From assembly GCF_008180155.1 (NCBI RefSeq), contig NZ_VSZS01000068.1, positions 514,762-578,761 of the forward strand: a DNA stretch of 64,000 nt, in the 5' to 3' direction. Of the stretch, positions 46,002 through 54,159 are shown in pieces; position 1 is the stretch's first letter, and each line of letters begins with the position of its first letter. The translations under genes were made by a program, and so were the position numbers. The DNA is from Neoaquamicrobium microcysteis. GTDB taxonomy: Bacteria; Pseudomonadota; Alphaproteobacteria; Rhizobiales; Rhizobiaceae. The notes beneath the pieces are model-generated. The model did no database searches, was not told where the DNA came from, and saw only the letters and a list, made by a program, of their open reading frames with translations.

Positions 46002-47381
46002 TTACAGCGATGCGAAGACGTGCTTCACGGCATCTGCGGTATGCTCCACCACGATGTCGGCTTCCTCGCGCGTCAGGCAGAGCGGAGGCGCGAAACCCAG
46101 AATATCGCCCTGCGGCATGGCGCGGCCGATGACGCCGCGCTCCAGCAGCGCGGCGGCGACCTGCGGGCCGATTTTGCGGGACGGGTCGAAGAATTGGCGG
46201 TCGTCCCTGTCCTCGACAAACTCGACCGCGGCCATCAAGCCGTCGCCACGCACATCGCCGACATTGGCGTGGCTGCCGACGGCATCCGCCAGCGCCTTGC
46301 GGAAATACGCACCCGTCTCGCCGGCGTTCGTCACGAGATCCAGCGTGTCGATGAGCTCGAGATTGGCGACGCCAGCCGCAGCGCAGATCGGATGGGCCGA
46401 ATAGGTCCATCCATGGCCGAGCGCGCCGAGCTGGTCGGAACCCTGCACGAGCACCTGCCACACCCTGTCGGAGACGATCACGCCGGATAGTGGCGCGTAG
46501 GCCGAGGTGAGCCCCTTGGCGATTGTGATGAGGTCGGGCTGCATGCGGTAGTGATCCGAACCGAACATGGTGCCCAATCGGCCAAAGCCCGTGACCACCT
46601 CGTCGGCGACCAGAAGAACGTCGTACTTCTTCAATACGGCCTGGATCTTCTGCCAATAGCCCGCAGGCGGCGGCACGATGCCGCCAGTGCCCAGTATTGG
46701 CTCGCCGATGAATGCCGCGACCGTGTCCGGACCTTCCGCAAGGATCATTTCCTCGAGCTTGTCGGCGCAGTGCTGGGAAAACTGCTCTTCGCTCATCGAG
46801 CGGTCCGAGCGGCGGAAATAGTATGGGGCCTCGGTGTGCAGGATCGGCGCGCGAGGCAGGTCGAACGCGTTGTGAAACAGTTCGAGGCCCGTCAGCGAGC
46901 CGGTCATGACGCCCGAGCCGTGATAGCCCCGCCAGCGCGAAATGATCTTCTTCTTTTCCGGCCGGCCTAGAACGTTGTTGTAGTACCAAATCAGCTTGAT
47001 GTTGGTCTCGTTGGCATCAGATCCCGAGAGGCCGAAATAGACCCGGCTCATGCCTTCAGGCGCGCGGTCGATAATCATCTTGGCGAGCGTGATCGAGGCC
47101 TCGGTGCCGTGGCCGACATAGGCGTGGTAGTAGGCCAGTTCCCGCGCCTGCTCCCCGATGGCATCCGCGATCTCCGTGCGGCCATATCCGACATTGACGC
47201 AGTAGAGACCGGCGAAGGCATCCAGGCTCTTTCGGCCGGACGTGTCGGTGATCCACACGCCTTCGCCGCCCGCGATCACGCGAGTCGGACTCTCGCCGCG
47301 CGCGTGCATACCCATATGCGTCGACGGGTGGAAGAAATGGTCGCGATCCCACGCGGTCAGTTCGTTGGAGCGGTCGAGCAT
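46002..47381 (-). CDS. doeD: Diaminobutyrate aminotransferase of ectoine catabolism
   Basis: DoeD transaminates L-2,4-diaminobutyrate to aspartate semialdehyde in ectoine degradation. The 459-residue class III PLP enzyme has Asp260 (LVADEVVTGFGRLG) and Lys289 (ITIAKGLTSAYAPL), with GLSGSDANETNIKL for PLP phosphate. Sequence alone would allow other omega-aminotransferases. The assignment rests on the position next to doeC, doeX, enuR and the ehu/eut genes. The ATG has AAGGA nine bases upstream. It lies 16 bases downstream of doeC on the same strand. Confidence 0.85.
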   Translation of the reverse strand: MLDRSNELTAWDRDHFFHPSTHMGMHARGESPTRVIAGGEGVWITDTSGRKSLDAFAGLYCVNVGYGRTEIADAIGEQARELAYYHAYVGHGTEASITLAKMIIDRAPEGMSRVYFGLSGSDANETNIKLIWYYNNVLGRPEKKKIISRWRGYHGSGVMTGSLTGLELFHNAFDLPRAPILHTEAPYYFRRSDRSMSEEQFSQHCADKLEEMILAEGPDTVAAFIGEPILGTGGIVPPPAGYWQKIQAVLKKYDVLLVADEVVTGFGRLGTMFGSDHYRMQPDLITIAKGLTSAYAPLSGVIVSDRVWQVLVQGSDQLGALGHGWTYSAHPICAAAGVANLELIDTLDLVTNAGETGAYFRKALADAVGSHANVGDVRGDGLMAAVEFVEDRDDRQFFDPSRKIGPQVAAALLERGVIGRAMPQGDILGFAPPLCLTREEADIVVEHTADAVKHVFASL

Positions 47382-47397
47382 CGTCGTTCTTCCTTCT

Positions 47398-48891
47398 TCA
47401 GGCTGCATCGAGGCAGAGATATTTGAGTTCGGTGAAGGCTTCGAGGCCGTGGCGCGCCCCTTCTCGGCCAAGCCCGGACTGCTTGACGCCACCGAACGGG
47501 ATCGGCGCGCCGGTGATCTTGATGCGGTTGACGGCCACCATGCCGTAGTCCAGCGCGCGACCCATGCGAAACTGCCGCGCCCCGTTCTGGGTGACGACAT
47601 AGGCGACGAGGCCGTATTCGGTAGCGTTCGCGCGGGTGACGACCTCGTCTTCGTTATCGAACGGCGCAACAGCGGCGACCGGACCGAATGTTTCCTCGCG
47701 CATGATGAGCGCTTCATCAGGAACGTCGGCAAGCAAGGTGGGACGATAGAAGCGCGGGCCGGCGGGGTGACAGCCACCGCCTGCAAGAAGCCGCGCGCCG
47801 CGCGCAAGGGCATCGGCCACCTGCTCTTCCACCTTGCTGACCGCGCGGTCATGCATCAGGGGGCCGATCTCCACCCCATCCTCGAGGCCGTGGCCGACCT
47901 TGAGTTCTTCGATGCGGGCTGCGAACGCCGCGCAGAACCGCTGGTAGAGGGCGCGTTGCACGTAGATGCGGTTGGCGGCGAGGCAATCCTGACCCGAGGT
48001 CGCGAACTTCGCGTCGATCGCGATCTCAACCGCCCGGTTGATGTCGGCATCGTCGAACACGATCAGCGGCGCATGGCCGCCCAGTTCCATCACCAGCCGC
48101 TTCATCGTCGGCGCGCATTGCGCAGCGATGAGCCGGCCGATCTCGGTTGAGCCCGTGAAGCTCATTGCCCGGACGCGCGCATCGTCACACAGGGTGCCGA
48201 CGATGACTTTCGCATCGCCCGTGACGATGTTGAAGACACCGGCAGGCAGGCCAGCGCGCTCACCAAGCTCGGCAAGCGCCAGCGCGGAAAGCGGCGTCTC
48301 GGATGATGGGTGCGCCACCACTGTGCAGCCCGCAGCAAGGGCGGCCGCGGCCTTCCGCGTCAGCATGGCGGAGGGAAAGTTCCACGGTGTGACTAGGCCT
48401 ACGACGCCCAGCGCCTCCCGCCGCACGATCATCTCCGCGCCCGGCAGGTGACTCGTGACGCTTTCGGCGTTCACGCGTTTGGCCTCCTCGGCATACCACT
48501 CGACGAAGGAGGCGGCGTAGTCGAACTCGCCCAGCGCCTCCTTCAGCGGCTTGCCCTGTTCCAGCGTCATCAGCAGTGCGAGATCGTCTTTCGCCGCGAC
48601 GATCATGTCGAACCAGCGGCGCAGGATGGCCGAGCGTTGCTGGGGCAGTAGCCCGCGCCAACCTGCAAAGGCAGCCGCGGCCGCATCGACCGCGAGGGTC
48701 GTGTCGCTTTCGCCAAGCGACGCCACCCAGGCGATGGTTGCCCTAGTGGCAGGATCGGTCACCTCAAAGCTTTGTCCGGTCTCGCCGGCCTTCCAGTTTC
48801 CGCCGACATAGGCGAGTTCGCGAAGAAGCCTTCGGTCGGCGAGACCGTCGAGCGCGTCGTGACGAAGTGTGCGGGCAAGCTGGGCGGACAT
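47398..48891 (-). CDS. doeC: Aldehyde dehydrogenase, probable aspartate-semialdehyde dehydrogenase of ectoine catabolism
   Basis: The 497-residue NAD(P)-dependent aldehyde dehydrogenase has the catalytic Cys303 (SGQDCLAANR) and Glu269 (VMELGGHAP) and a Rossmann GSTEIGRLI. It resembles succinate-semialdehyde dehydrogenases. In ectoine users the neighbouring gene oxidises aspartate semialdehyde to aspartate (DoeC). The cofactor-contacting loop reads VVAHPSSETP, with His where Lys is common. It is upstream of doeD and divergent in function from the eut genes. Candidate DoeX operators lie upstream (48967-49013). Confidence 0.82.
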   Translation of the reverse strand: MSAQLARTLRHDALDGLADRRLLRELAYVGGNWKAGETGQSFEVTDPATRATIAWVASLGESDTTLAVDAAAAAFAGWRGLLPQQRSAILRRWFDMIVAAKDDLALLMTLEQGKPLKEALGEFDYAASFVEWYAEEAKRVNAESVTSHLPGAEMIVRREALGVVGLVTPWNFPSAMLTRKAAAALAAGCTVVAHPSSETPLSALALAELGERAGLPAGVFNIVTGDAKVIVGTLCDDARVRAMSFTGSTEIGRLIAAQCAPTMKRLVMELGGHAPLIVFDDADINRAVEIAIDAKFATSGQDCLAANRIYVQRALYQRFCAAFAARIEELKVGHGLEDGVEIGPLMHDRAVSKVEEQVADALARGARLLAGGGCHPAGPRFYRPTLLADVPDEALIMREETFGPVAAVAPFDNEDEVVTRANATEYGLVAYVVTQNGARQFRMGRALDYGMVAVNRIKITGAPIPFGGVKQSGLGREGARHGLEAFTELKYLCLDAA

Positions 48892-48966
48892 CGGGGCCTC
48901 GCGATTGAAGGATCAGCGAAGCGTAGGTCAGCCTTTCGAGAGATCGAGGCTGTTCCGGCGCCCCAA

Positions 48967-49013
48967 GAGAGACAATCTGTCTTTCCTCAAAGGCCGCGAG
49001 AGAGAGTTTCTCT
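48967..49013. promoter_or_regulatory. Two palindromic sites upstream of doeC, possible DoeX operators
   Basis: GAGAGACA-ATC-TGTCTTTC (48967-48985) is an eight-base inverted repeat with one mismatch. AGAGA-GTT-TCTCT (49001-49013) is a five-base repeat. Their centres are 31 bases apart, about three helical turns. Such phased dyads are typical of AsnC/Lrp regulators, and doeX lies next to them. Confidence 0.5.
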
Positions 49014-49509
49014 ATGCCGCATTTCCGGTGGGCAGCAGCGCATCCATGGGCAACGCCGGCTCGTCCTTCACGGTCCGCGTGACGATGTAGGTGAAGTAGC
49101 GGTCGATACCGATCTCGCGTTCCAGCAGTGCGTCGACGAAGCGCTGGTAGGCGTCGATGTCGCGCGCGACCACTTTGAGCATGTAATCGATACCCCCACC
49201 GACAGACCAGCAGGCCACCACTTCGGGGCTGGCGCGCACGGCACGCTCGAAGCGGTCGAAATCGGCCTGGCGATGGCTTGCGAGCGTCACCTCCATCAGC
49301 ACGGTCGCGATCGGAGCGACCAGCCGCGGTTCGACGCGCGCGTGGTAGCCCGAGATGATGCCCGCCTTTTCAAGCCGGCGCAGCCGCATCCAGCACGGGG
49401 TGGGCGAGAGACCGACCCTTTCTGCCAGCGCCAGTTTGGTGATGCGCCCGTCGCGCTGGATCGCGTCCAGTATCCTGAGGTCGATCGGGTCGAGCTTGAG
49501 TGCCGTCAT
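49012..49509 (-). CDS. doeX: AsnC/Lrp-family regulator of ectoine catabolism
   Basis: The 165-residue protein has the Lrp/AsnC helix-turn-helix (LDPIDLRILDAIQRDGRITKLALAERVGLSPTPCWMRLRRLEKAGII) and a RAM ligand-binding domain (ATVLMEVTLASHR...WSVGGGIDYMLKVVA). The position by doeC/doeD matches DoeX, which controls the doe genes in Halomonas. It should bind a ligand such as diaminobutyrate or an amino acid. It is divergent from enuR, 81 bases apart. Confidence 0.85.
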   Translation of the reverse strand: MTALKLDPIDLRILDAIQRDGRITKLALAERVGLSPTPCWMRLRRLEKAGIISGYHARVEPRLVAPIATVLMEVTLASHRQADFDRFERAVRASPEVVACWSVGGGIDYMLKVVARDIDAYQRFVDALLEREIGIDRYFTYIVTRTVKDEPALPMDALLPTGNAA

Positions 49510-49553
49510 GGTCCGCGCGCTTTCATTTCCGCCACCATGACGGCGCGATTTCG

Positions 49554-49598
49554 ATTGTCAATTGCACTGATTCTGTTCTCTAATGAAGTCATGACAAT
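49554..49598 (+). promoter_or_regulatory. enuR promoter with ATTGTCA inverted repeats
   Basis: ATTGTCA (49554-49560) and TGACAAT (49592-49598) are inverted repeats flanking the promoter. TTGTCA (49555-49560) and TCTAAT (49579-49584), 18 bases apart, form a good -35/-10. The right repeat includes the enuR start codon (palindrome GTCATGAC, 49588-49595). The transcript start would be at or near that ATG. Similar ATTGTCATGA/ATTGACATGA sites lie upstream of ehuA. Confidence 0.6.
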
Positions 49599-50976
49599 GT
49601 GGCGTCCAGATTCGTCTCTCATCCGAAGGCCCGCCTACCTTTCGCTCGCCGACCAGATCGCCCGCGCGATCCACGACGGACGCCTCCAGACCGGAGCGCG
49701 CCTGCCCACCCATCGGCGGCTTGCCGATGACCTGAAGCTTTCGGTGCAAACGGTGAGCCGCGCCTATGAGGAACTGATCCGCCGCGGCCTGATCGCCGGC
49801 GAGATCGGGCGGGGTACGTTCGTGCAGACGCAGCGGCCGGAACCGGACCCGCCCTATCTGCCCGAAAGGCTGGGCGAGGTGATCGATCTGTCGATCCTCA
49901 AGCCCGTGTGCGAGCCGATGCATCTCGACAAGATGAAGCAGGCGCTTGGCTGGCTGGCCGAGAACCTGCCGGCGAGTTCGGCGCTGTCCTTCCGGCCGAA
50001 CGTCGTGTTCCCGCGCCACCGCGCGGCGGCGGTGGAATGGCTGCGGCTGTGCAGCCTGCAGGTCTCCGCGCTCAATGTGAGCGTCACCAATGGCGCCACC
50101 GCCGGCATGACGGTGGCGCTGATGGCCGCCGCGCCGCCCGGATCGACGGTGGCGACCGAGGCCATCGGCCACCATACGCTGGTGCCGCTGGCCACCTATC
50201 TCGGCTTCCATCTCCAAGGACTGCCTATCGACGCGGAAGGGCTGGTTCCCGAGGCGCTGGACGAGGCGTGCGTGCACGCCGACATCCGCGCCGTCTTCCT
50301 CCAGCCATCGGTCATCAACCCTACCGCGACGCTGATGAGCGAGGCGCGAAGGGCCGCACTGGTGGCGGTGGCGCGCAAGCACGATCTGGCCATCATCGAG
50401 AACGACGTGCTTGGTCCATTGATCGAGCATCGTCCGCCTCCAGTTGCCGCGCTGGCGCCGGAGCGTACGCTGTACGTCACCAGCTTCACCAAGATCACCG
50501 TGCCCGGCCTTCGGATCGGCTACCTTGCCGCGCCGGACCGCTTCGTCGCCTCGGTCGCCAACCGCCATCTCGTGTCCAACTGGATGGCGACGCCCATGGT
50601 GGCCGAGATCGCGACGCGCTGGGTGCAGGACGGCACGGCGCTCGAACTGGTCGAATGGCAGCGCGCTGCAATCCGCCGCCGCCATGCCATTGCAGCCGAA
50701 GTGCTGGGCGGTGTCGATTTCCGCTCGCATCCCGAGAGCCTGCATATCTGGTTGCCGCTGCCCGGCGGGCGGGCCGAGGATGGTTTCGTCTCGCAGGCAA
50801 GGCTCCAGGGGGTGGCGATCGCGCCCGGCGTATCATTCCGCACATCCGACGCACCATGGACGCCGGCCGTGCGCATCTCGCTGGGCTCCACCGACGAGGC
50901 GGAATTGAACGTCGGGCTTGGCGTGGTCGCGAAGCTTCTGCTTGCCGATCCCGAGCATCTGCTGCTCGCCATCTAG
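49591..50976 (+). CDS. enuR: EnuR, MocR-type repressor of ectoine genes
   Basis: The 461-residue protein joins a GntR winged helix (residues about 10-80: LSLADQIARAIHDGRLQTGARLPTHR) to an aminotransferase-like domain that binds PLP through Lys301 (YVTSFTKITVPGLRIGY). This is the MocR/GabR architecture. EnuR of Ruegeria represses ectoine uptake and breakdown genes until a pathway intermediate such as N-acetyl-diaminobutyrate or diaminobutyrate reacts with its PLP (Lys302 there). It precedes ehuA on the same strand by 119 bases. A second ATG at 49597 is possible. No ribosome binding site stands before the first ATG, which fits a leaderless message. Confidence 0.92.
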   Translation: MTMWRPDSSLIRRPAYLSLADQIARAIHDGRLQTGARLPTHRRLADDLKLSVQTVSRAYEELIRRGLIAGEIGRGTFVQTQRPEPDPPYLPERLGEVIDLSILKPVCEPMHLDKMKQALGWLAENLPASSALSFRPNVVFPRHRAAAVEWLRLCSLQVSALNVSVTNGATAGMTVALMAAAPPGSTVATEAIGHHTLVPLATYLGFHLQGLPIDAEGLVPEALDEACVHADIRAVFLQPSVINPTATLMSEARRAALVAVARKHDLAIIENDVLGPLIEHRPPPVAALAPERTLYVTSFTKITVPGLRIGYLAAPDRFVASVANRHLVSNWMATPMVAEIATRWVQDGTALELVEWQRAAIRRRHAIAAEVLGGVDFRSHPESLHIWLPLPGGRAEDGFVSQARLQGVAIAPGVSFRTSDAPWTPAVRISLGSTDEAELNVGLGVVAKLLLADPEHLLLAI

Positions 50977-51011
50977 GCGGACATGCCCGTTAATTGTGCG
51001 GATTCGGGAAT

Positions 51012-51045
51012 ATTGTCATGATATTATTTTTCCAATTGACATGAT
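51012..51045 (+). promoter_or_regulatory. Two ATTGNCATGAT direct repeats upstream of ehuA, probable EnuR operators
   Basis: ATTGTCATGAT (51012-51022) and ATTGACATGAT (51035-51045) differ by one base and are 23 bases apart, about two helical turns. They share the TTGTCATGA core with the site at the enuR start. A possible -10 (CATGAT, 51017-51022) with TTGTGC (50994-50999) 17 bases earlier overlaps the first repeat. Confidence 0.6.
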
Positions 51046-51095
51046 TTCTGGCCTTCCTCATCGTAAGGGCAACTCCTGACGGACATGGGGAATGC

Positions 51096-51884
51096 ATGGC
51101 TTCGCCCATCATCAAGATCGACGCGATCAGCAAGAGCTTCGGCGCGCTGAAGGTGCTGGACGACCTGTCGATGCAGGTGATGCCGGGTGAAAAGCTGGCG
51201 CTGATCGGCCCTTCCGGCTCGGGCAAGACCACCATCCTGCGCATCCTGATGACGCTGGAACGCATCGACGGCGGCCACATCGAGATCGATGGCGAGCAGC
51301 TTTACCACATGCAGAAGAACGGCGGCGAGCTGGTGCCGGCAGATGAACGGCATCTGGCGCGCATGCGGCGGAAGATCGGCATGGTCTTCCAGCTGTTCAA
51401 CCTGTTTCCGCACAAATCCGTGCTCGACAACGTGACGCTCGCGCCCATGCTGACTCAGAAGATGCCGCGTGAGGCGGCCGAAAAGCGGGCCATGGAACTG
51501 CTCGACATGGTGGGCATGGCCGACAAGGCGAAGAATATGCCTTCTCAACTCTCCGGCGGCCAGAAGCAGCGCGTGGCGATCGCCCGCGCGCTGGCGCTCT
51601 CGCCGCGGATCATGCTGTTCGACGAGGTGACATCCGCGCTCGACCCGGAACTGGTCGAGGAAGTGCTCAACGTGATGCGCAGGCTGGCCGAAGAGACGGA
51701 CATGACCATGCTGCTCGTCACGCATGAAATGGGCTTCGCGCACGACTTCGCCGACCGCGTGCTGTTCTTCGACCGCGGCCGCATCGTCGAAGAAGGCGCG
51801 CCCGACGACATTTTCCGCAATCCGAAGCAGGAGCGCACGCAAAGCTTCCTGCGGAAGATCATCGCGGCCGGACACCGGGTCTGA
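51096..51884 (+). CDS. ehuA: Ectoine ABC transporter ATP-binding protein
   Basis: The 262-residue ATPase has Walker [11 protein letters not shown]-loop VFQLFNLFP, signature [15 protein letters not shown] and Walker [11 protein letters not shown]. It is of the polar amino acid type. With EhuB, EhuC and EhuD it imports ectoine and hydroxyectoine. It is the first gene of the ehuABCD-eutABCDE run, downstream of enuR, and the putative EnuR operators lie 50 bases upstream. Confidence 0.92.
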   Translation: MASPIIKIDAISKSFGALKVLDDLSMQVMPGEKLALIGPSGSGKTTILRILMTLERIDGGHIEIDGEQLYHMQKNGGELVPADERHLARMRRKIGMVFQLFNLFPHKSVLDNVTLAPMLTQKMPREAAEKRAMELLDMVGMADKAKNMPSQLSGGQKQRVAIARALALSPRIMLFDEVTSALDPELVEEVLNVMRRLAEETDMTMLLVTHEMGFAHDFADRVLFFDRGRIVEEGAPDDIFRNPKQERTQSFLRKIIAAGHRV

Positions 51885-51930
51885 CCGCGCCACGCACATA
51901 ACGAACTCCAGAGGAACAGGGAGCAGGACA

Positions 51931-52776
51931 ATGAGGAAGTTGATTGTTGCAGGACTGGCCGGCGCAGCAGCCATAGCCGCCATCGCGCTCGGCGCGCAGG
52001 CGCAGGACAACCCCAAGCTCGAGCAGTTGAAGGAACAGGGCTTTGCCCGCATCGCCATCGCCAACGAGCCACCTTTCACCGCGGTTGCGGCCGATGGCAA
52101 GGTTTCGGGCGCGGCGCCCGATGTCGCCCGCGTCATCTTCGAGCGTCTGGGCGTGCCGGAAGTCGTCGCCTCCATCTCCGAATACGGCGCGATGATCCCC
52201 GGCCTGCAAGCCCGGCGCCACGACGCGGTGACGGCTGGCCTGTTCATGCGGCCCGAGCGCTGCGCGGCCGTGGCCTATTCCGAGCCGGTGCTGTGCGATG
52301 CCGAGGCATTTCTGGTGAAGGCCGGAAACCCGAAGGGACTGAATACCTTCGCCGACATCGCCGCCCATGCAGACGCGACCATCGGAGCGCCGGGCGGCGG
52401 CACAGAGGAGAGGCTTGCGCTGGAAGCCGGCGTGCCGCGTGACCGCGTTGTCGTGGTGCCTGACGGACAGAGCGGCCTGCGCATGGTGCAGGACGGCCGC
52501 ATCGACGTCTATTCGCTGCCGGTGCTTTCGATCAGCGACCTGGTTCGCCTCGCCAATGACGACAGCCTCGAGATGATCGCGCCCGTCTCCGACGCGCCGG
52601 TCTATTGCGACGGGGCGGCCTTCCGCAAGGGTGACGAGGCCCTGCGCGACGCCTTCGACGTCGAACTGGCGAAGTTGAAGGAATCGGGCGAGTTCGCCCA
52701 AATCATCGAGCCCTACGGCTTCTCGGCTGCGGCAGCGATGTCCACCTCGCGCGAGCAGCTCTGCGCGCAGGAGTAG
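51931..52776 (+). CDS. ehuB: Ectoine/hydroxyectoine periplasmic binding protein
   Basis: The 281-residue protein has a Sec signal peptide (MRKLIVAGLAGAAAIAAIALGAQA) and an SBP type 3 fold (ARIAIANEPPFTAVAADGKVSGAAPDVARVIF; DAVTAGLFMRPERCAAVAYSEPVL). EhuB of S. meliloti binds ectoines in an aromatic cage. The order ehuA-B-C-D and eut genes makes the same role very likely here. It has several cysteines (in RPERCAA, VLCDAE, VYCDGA). A strong hairpin follows the gene. Confidence 0.92.
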   Translation: MRKLIVAGLAGAAAIAAIALGAQAQDNPKLEQLKEQGFARIAIANEPPFTAVAADGKVSGAAPDVARVIFERLGVPEVVASISEYGAMIPGLQARRHDAVTAGLFMRPERCAAVAYSEPVLCDAEAFLVKAGNPKGLNTFADIAAHADATIGAPGGGTEERLALEAGVPRDRVVVVPDGQSGLRMVQDGRIDVYSLPVLSISDLVRLANDDSLEMIAPVSDAPVYCDGAAFRKGDEALRDAFDVELAKLKESGEFAQIIEPYGFSAAAAMSTSREQLCAQE

Positions 52777-52781
52777 GCGAT

Positions 52782-52814
52782 CGGCCCCGCGCTTCATCAT
52801 GAGGCGCGGGGCCG
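52782..52814 (+). terminator. Strong hairpin between ehuB and ehuC
   Basis: CGGCCCCGCGC (52782-52792) and GCGCGGGGCCG (52804-52814) pair perfectly over 11 bases around an 11-base loop, followed by TCTTCG. It lies just after ehuB. Such stems commonly cut downstream expression and protect the upstream message, so the binding protein is made in excess over the permeases. Confidence 0.65.
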
Positions 52815-52839
52815 TCTTCGTGCGGGGAAACAGCAATCG

Positions 52840-53499
52840 ATGATCGACTGGTCCGGATATATCGGCCTCATCCTGCAGGGCGCGCTGGTGACGATCCAGC
52901 TCACCATCATGGGATGCGCGCTGGCGCTGGCGATGGCCTTCATCGCCGGACTGGGCCGTCTTTCGCACCTTGCGCCGGTGCGCTGGCTGGCAACCGCCTA
53001 TATCGAGTTCTTTCGTGGCACGTCGATATTCGTCCAGCTTTTCTGGGCCTATTTCGTGCTGCCTATCATGGGTTTCGACCTTTCGTCGTTACAGGCCGGG
53101 GTTCTGGCGCTGGGACTGAATGTCGGAGCATACGGCGCTGAGGTGGTGCGCGGTGCGGTACAGTCGATCGGCCGCGAGCAGTTCGAGGCGTGCGTGGCGC
53201 TGAACCTTTCGCGTTTCCAGACCATGCGCCACGTCATCCTGCCGCAAGCGCTGATCGTGATGCTGCCGACCTTCTGCAACAACGCCATCGAGCTTCTGAA
53301 GGCCACGGCAATCGTATCGCTGATCTCGCTGTCCGACATGACGTTCCAGGCGCAGGTTGTGCGCGCGCAGACCGGCAACACGCTCGTCCCGTTCACCACG
53401 ATCCTCATCCTCTATTTCATGATGGCGATGACGATCTCCACCGCGATGCGCTGGCTCGAACGCCGGCTCGCACGCGGCCTCGACGGAGTGCGTTCGTGA
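52840..53499 (+). CDS. ehuC: Ectoine ABC transporter permease
   Basis: The 219-residue permease of the HisM/GlnP type has about five membrane helices and the EAA loop QFEACVALNLSRFQTMRHVILPQAL. It pairs with EhuD to form the ectoine channel. The stop TGA shares one base with the ehuD start (TGATG), so translation is coupled. It has a FFRGTSIFVQLFWAYFVLP motif typical of the family. Confidence 0.92.
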   Translation: MIDWSGYIGLILQGALVTIQLTIMGCALALAMAFIAGLGRLSHLAPVRWLATAYIEFFRGTSIFVQLFWAYFVLPIMGFDLSSLQAGVLALGLNVGAYGAEVVRGAVQSIGREQFEACVALNLSRFQTMRHVILPQALIVMLPTFCNNAIELLKATAIVSLISLSDMTFQAQVVRAQTGNTLVPFTTILILYFMMAMTISTAMRWLERRLARGLDGVRS

Positions 53500-54158
53500 T
53501 GGAATGGGATTGGGAATTCGTCTGGAGCATCATGCCCACGATGATCGAGGGCGTGAAGATCACCATCCTCGCCACCATCCTGGGCTCGCTGGTCGCAGCC
53601 GTGGTGGGGCTGGTGATCGCACTGTTGCGCCGCTCGCCCAACTGGTTCATCTCGCGGCCGGTCGGCTTGTTCGCCGAGTTCATCCGCGGCACCCCGCTGC
53701 TGGTGCAGCTCTATTTCCTGTTCTACGTGCTTCCCGGCGCGGGCATATTGCTGTCGCCGCTGGTGGCCGGGGTGATCGGCCTTGGCCTGCACTACGGCAC
53801 CTATACGGCTGAGGTCTATCGCGGCGGGATTGACAACGTGCCCCGCGGCCAGTGGGAGGCGGCGAAGGCCTGCAATCTCAACCCTACGCAGACATGGTTG
53901 CACGTGATCCTGCCGCAGGCGATCCCGCCGATGATCCCGGCGCTGGCGAACTATTTCATCGCCATGTTCAAGGAAACGCCGCTGCTTTCGGCAATCACCG
54001 TGCTGGAACTGATGAACCAGGCACGCAGCATCGCCAACACCAACTACCGCTATATCGAGCCGATGACGATGGTGGGTGTGTTCTTCCTCGTCATCTCCAT
54101 CATCTCCGTCTTCGGCCTGCGGTGGCTGGAACGCCGATACGGCCGTGTGGAGCGCTGA
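53499..54158 (+). CDS. ehuD: Ectoine ABC transporter permease
   Basis: The 219-residue protein is the second permease of the pair, with membrane helices and the EAA loop QWEAAKACNLNPTQTWLHVILPQAI. It resembles EhuD. It begins on the ehuC stop. The frame is open further upstream in the ehuC coding sequence, but only the ATG at 53499 gives a permease start (MEWDWEFVW). Confidence 0.92.
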   Translation: MEWDWEFVWSIMPTMIEGVKITILATILGSLVAAVVGLVIALLRRSPNWFISRPVGLFAEFIRGTPLLVQLYFLFYVLPGAGILLSPLVAGVIGLGLHYGTYTAEVYRGGIDNVPRGQWEAAKACNLNPTQTWLHVILPQAIPPMIPALANYFIAMFKETPLLSAITVLELMNQARSIANTNYRYIEPMTMVGVFFLVISIISVFGLRWLERRYGRVER

Positions 54159-54159
54159 G

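Noticed and set aside
46002..48891. GABA catabolism (gabT-gabD) for the aminotransferase and aldehyde dehydrogenase
   Set aside because: Sequence alone would allow it, but the genes are next to doeX, enuR, ehu and eut genes, which makes the ectoine pathway far more likely.
48772..49590. A long upstream extension of the enuR frame (734 codons in all)
   Set aside because: The extension is antisense to doeC and doeX and has no domain; the GntR domain begins just after the ATG at 49591.
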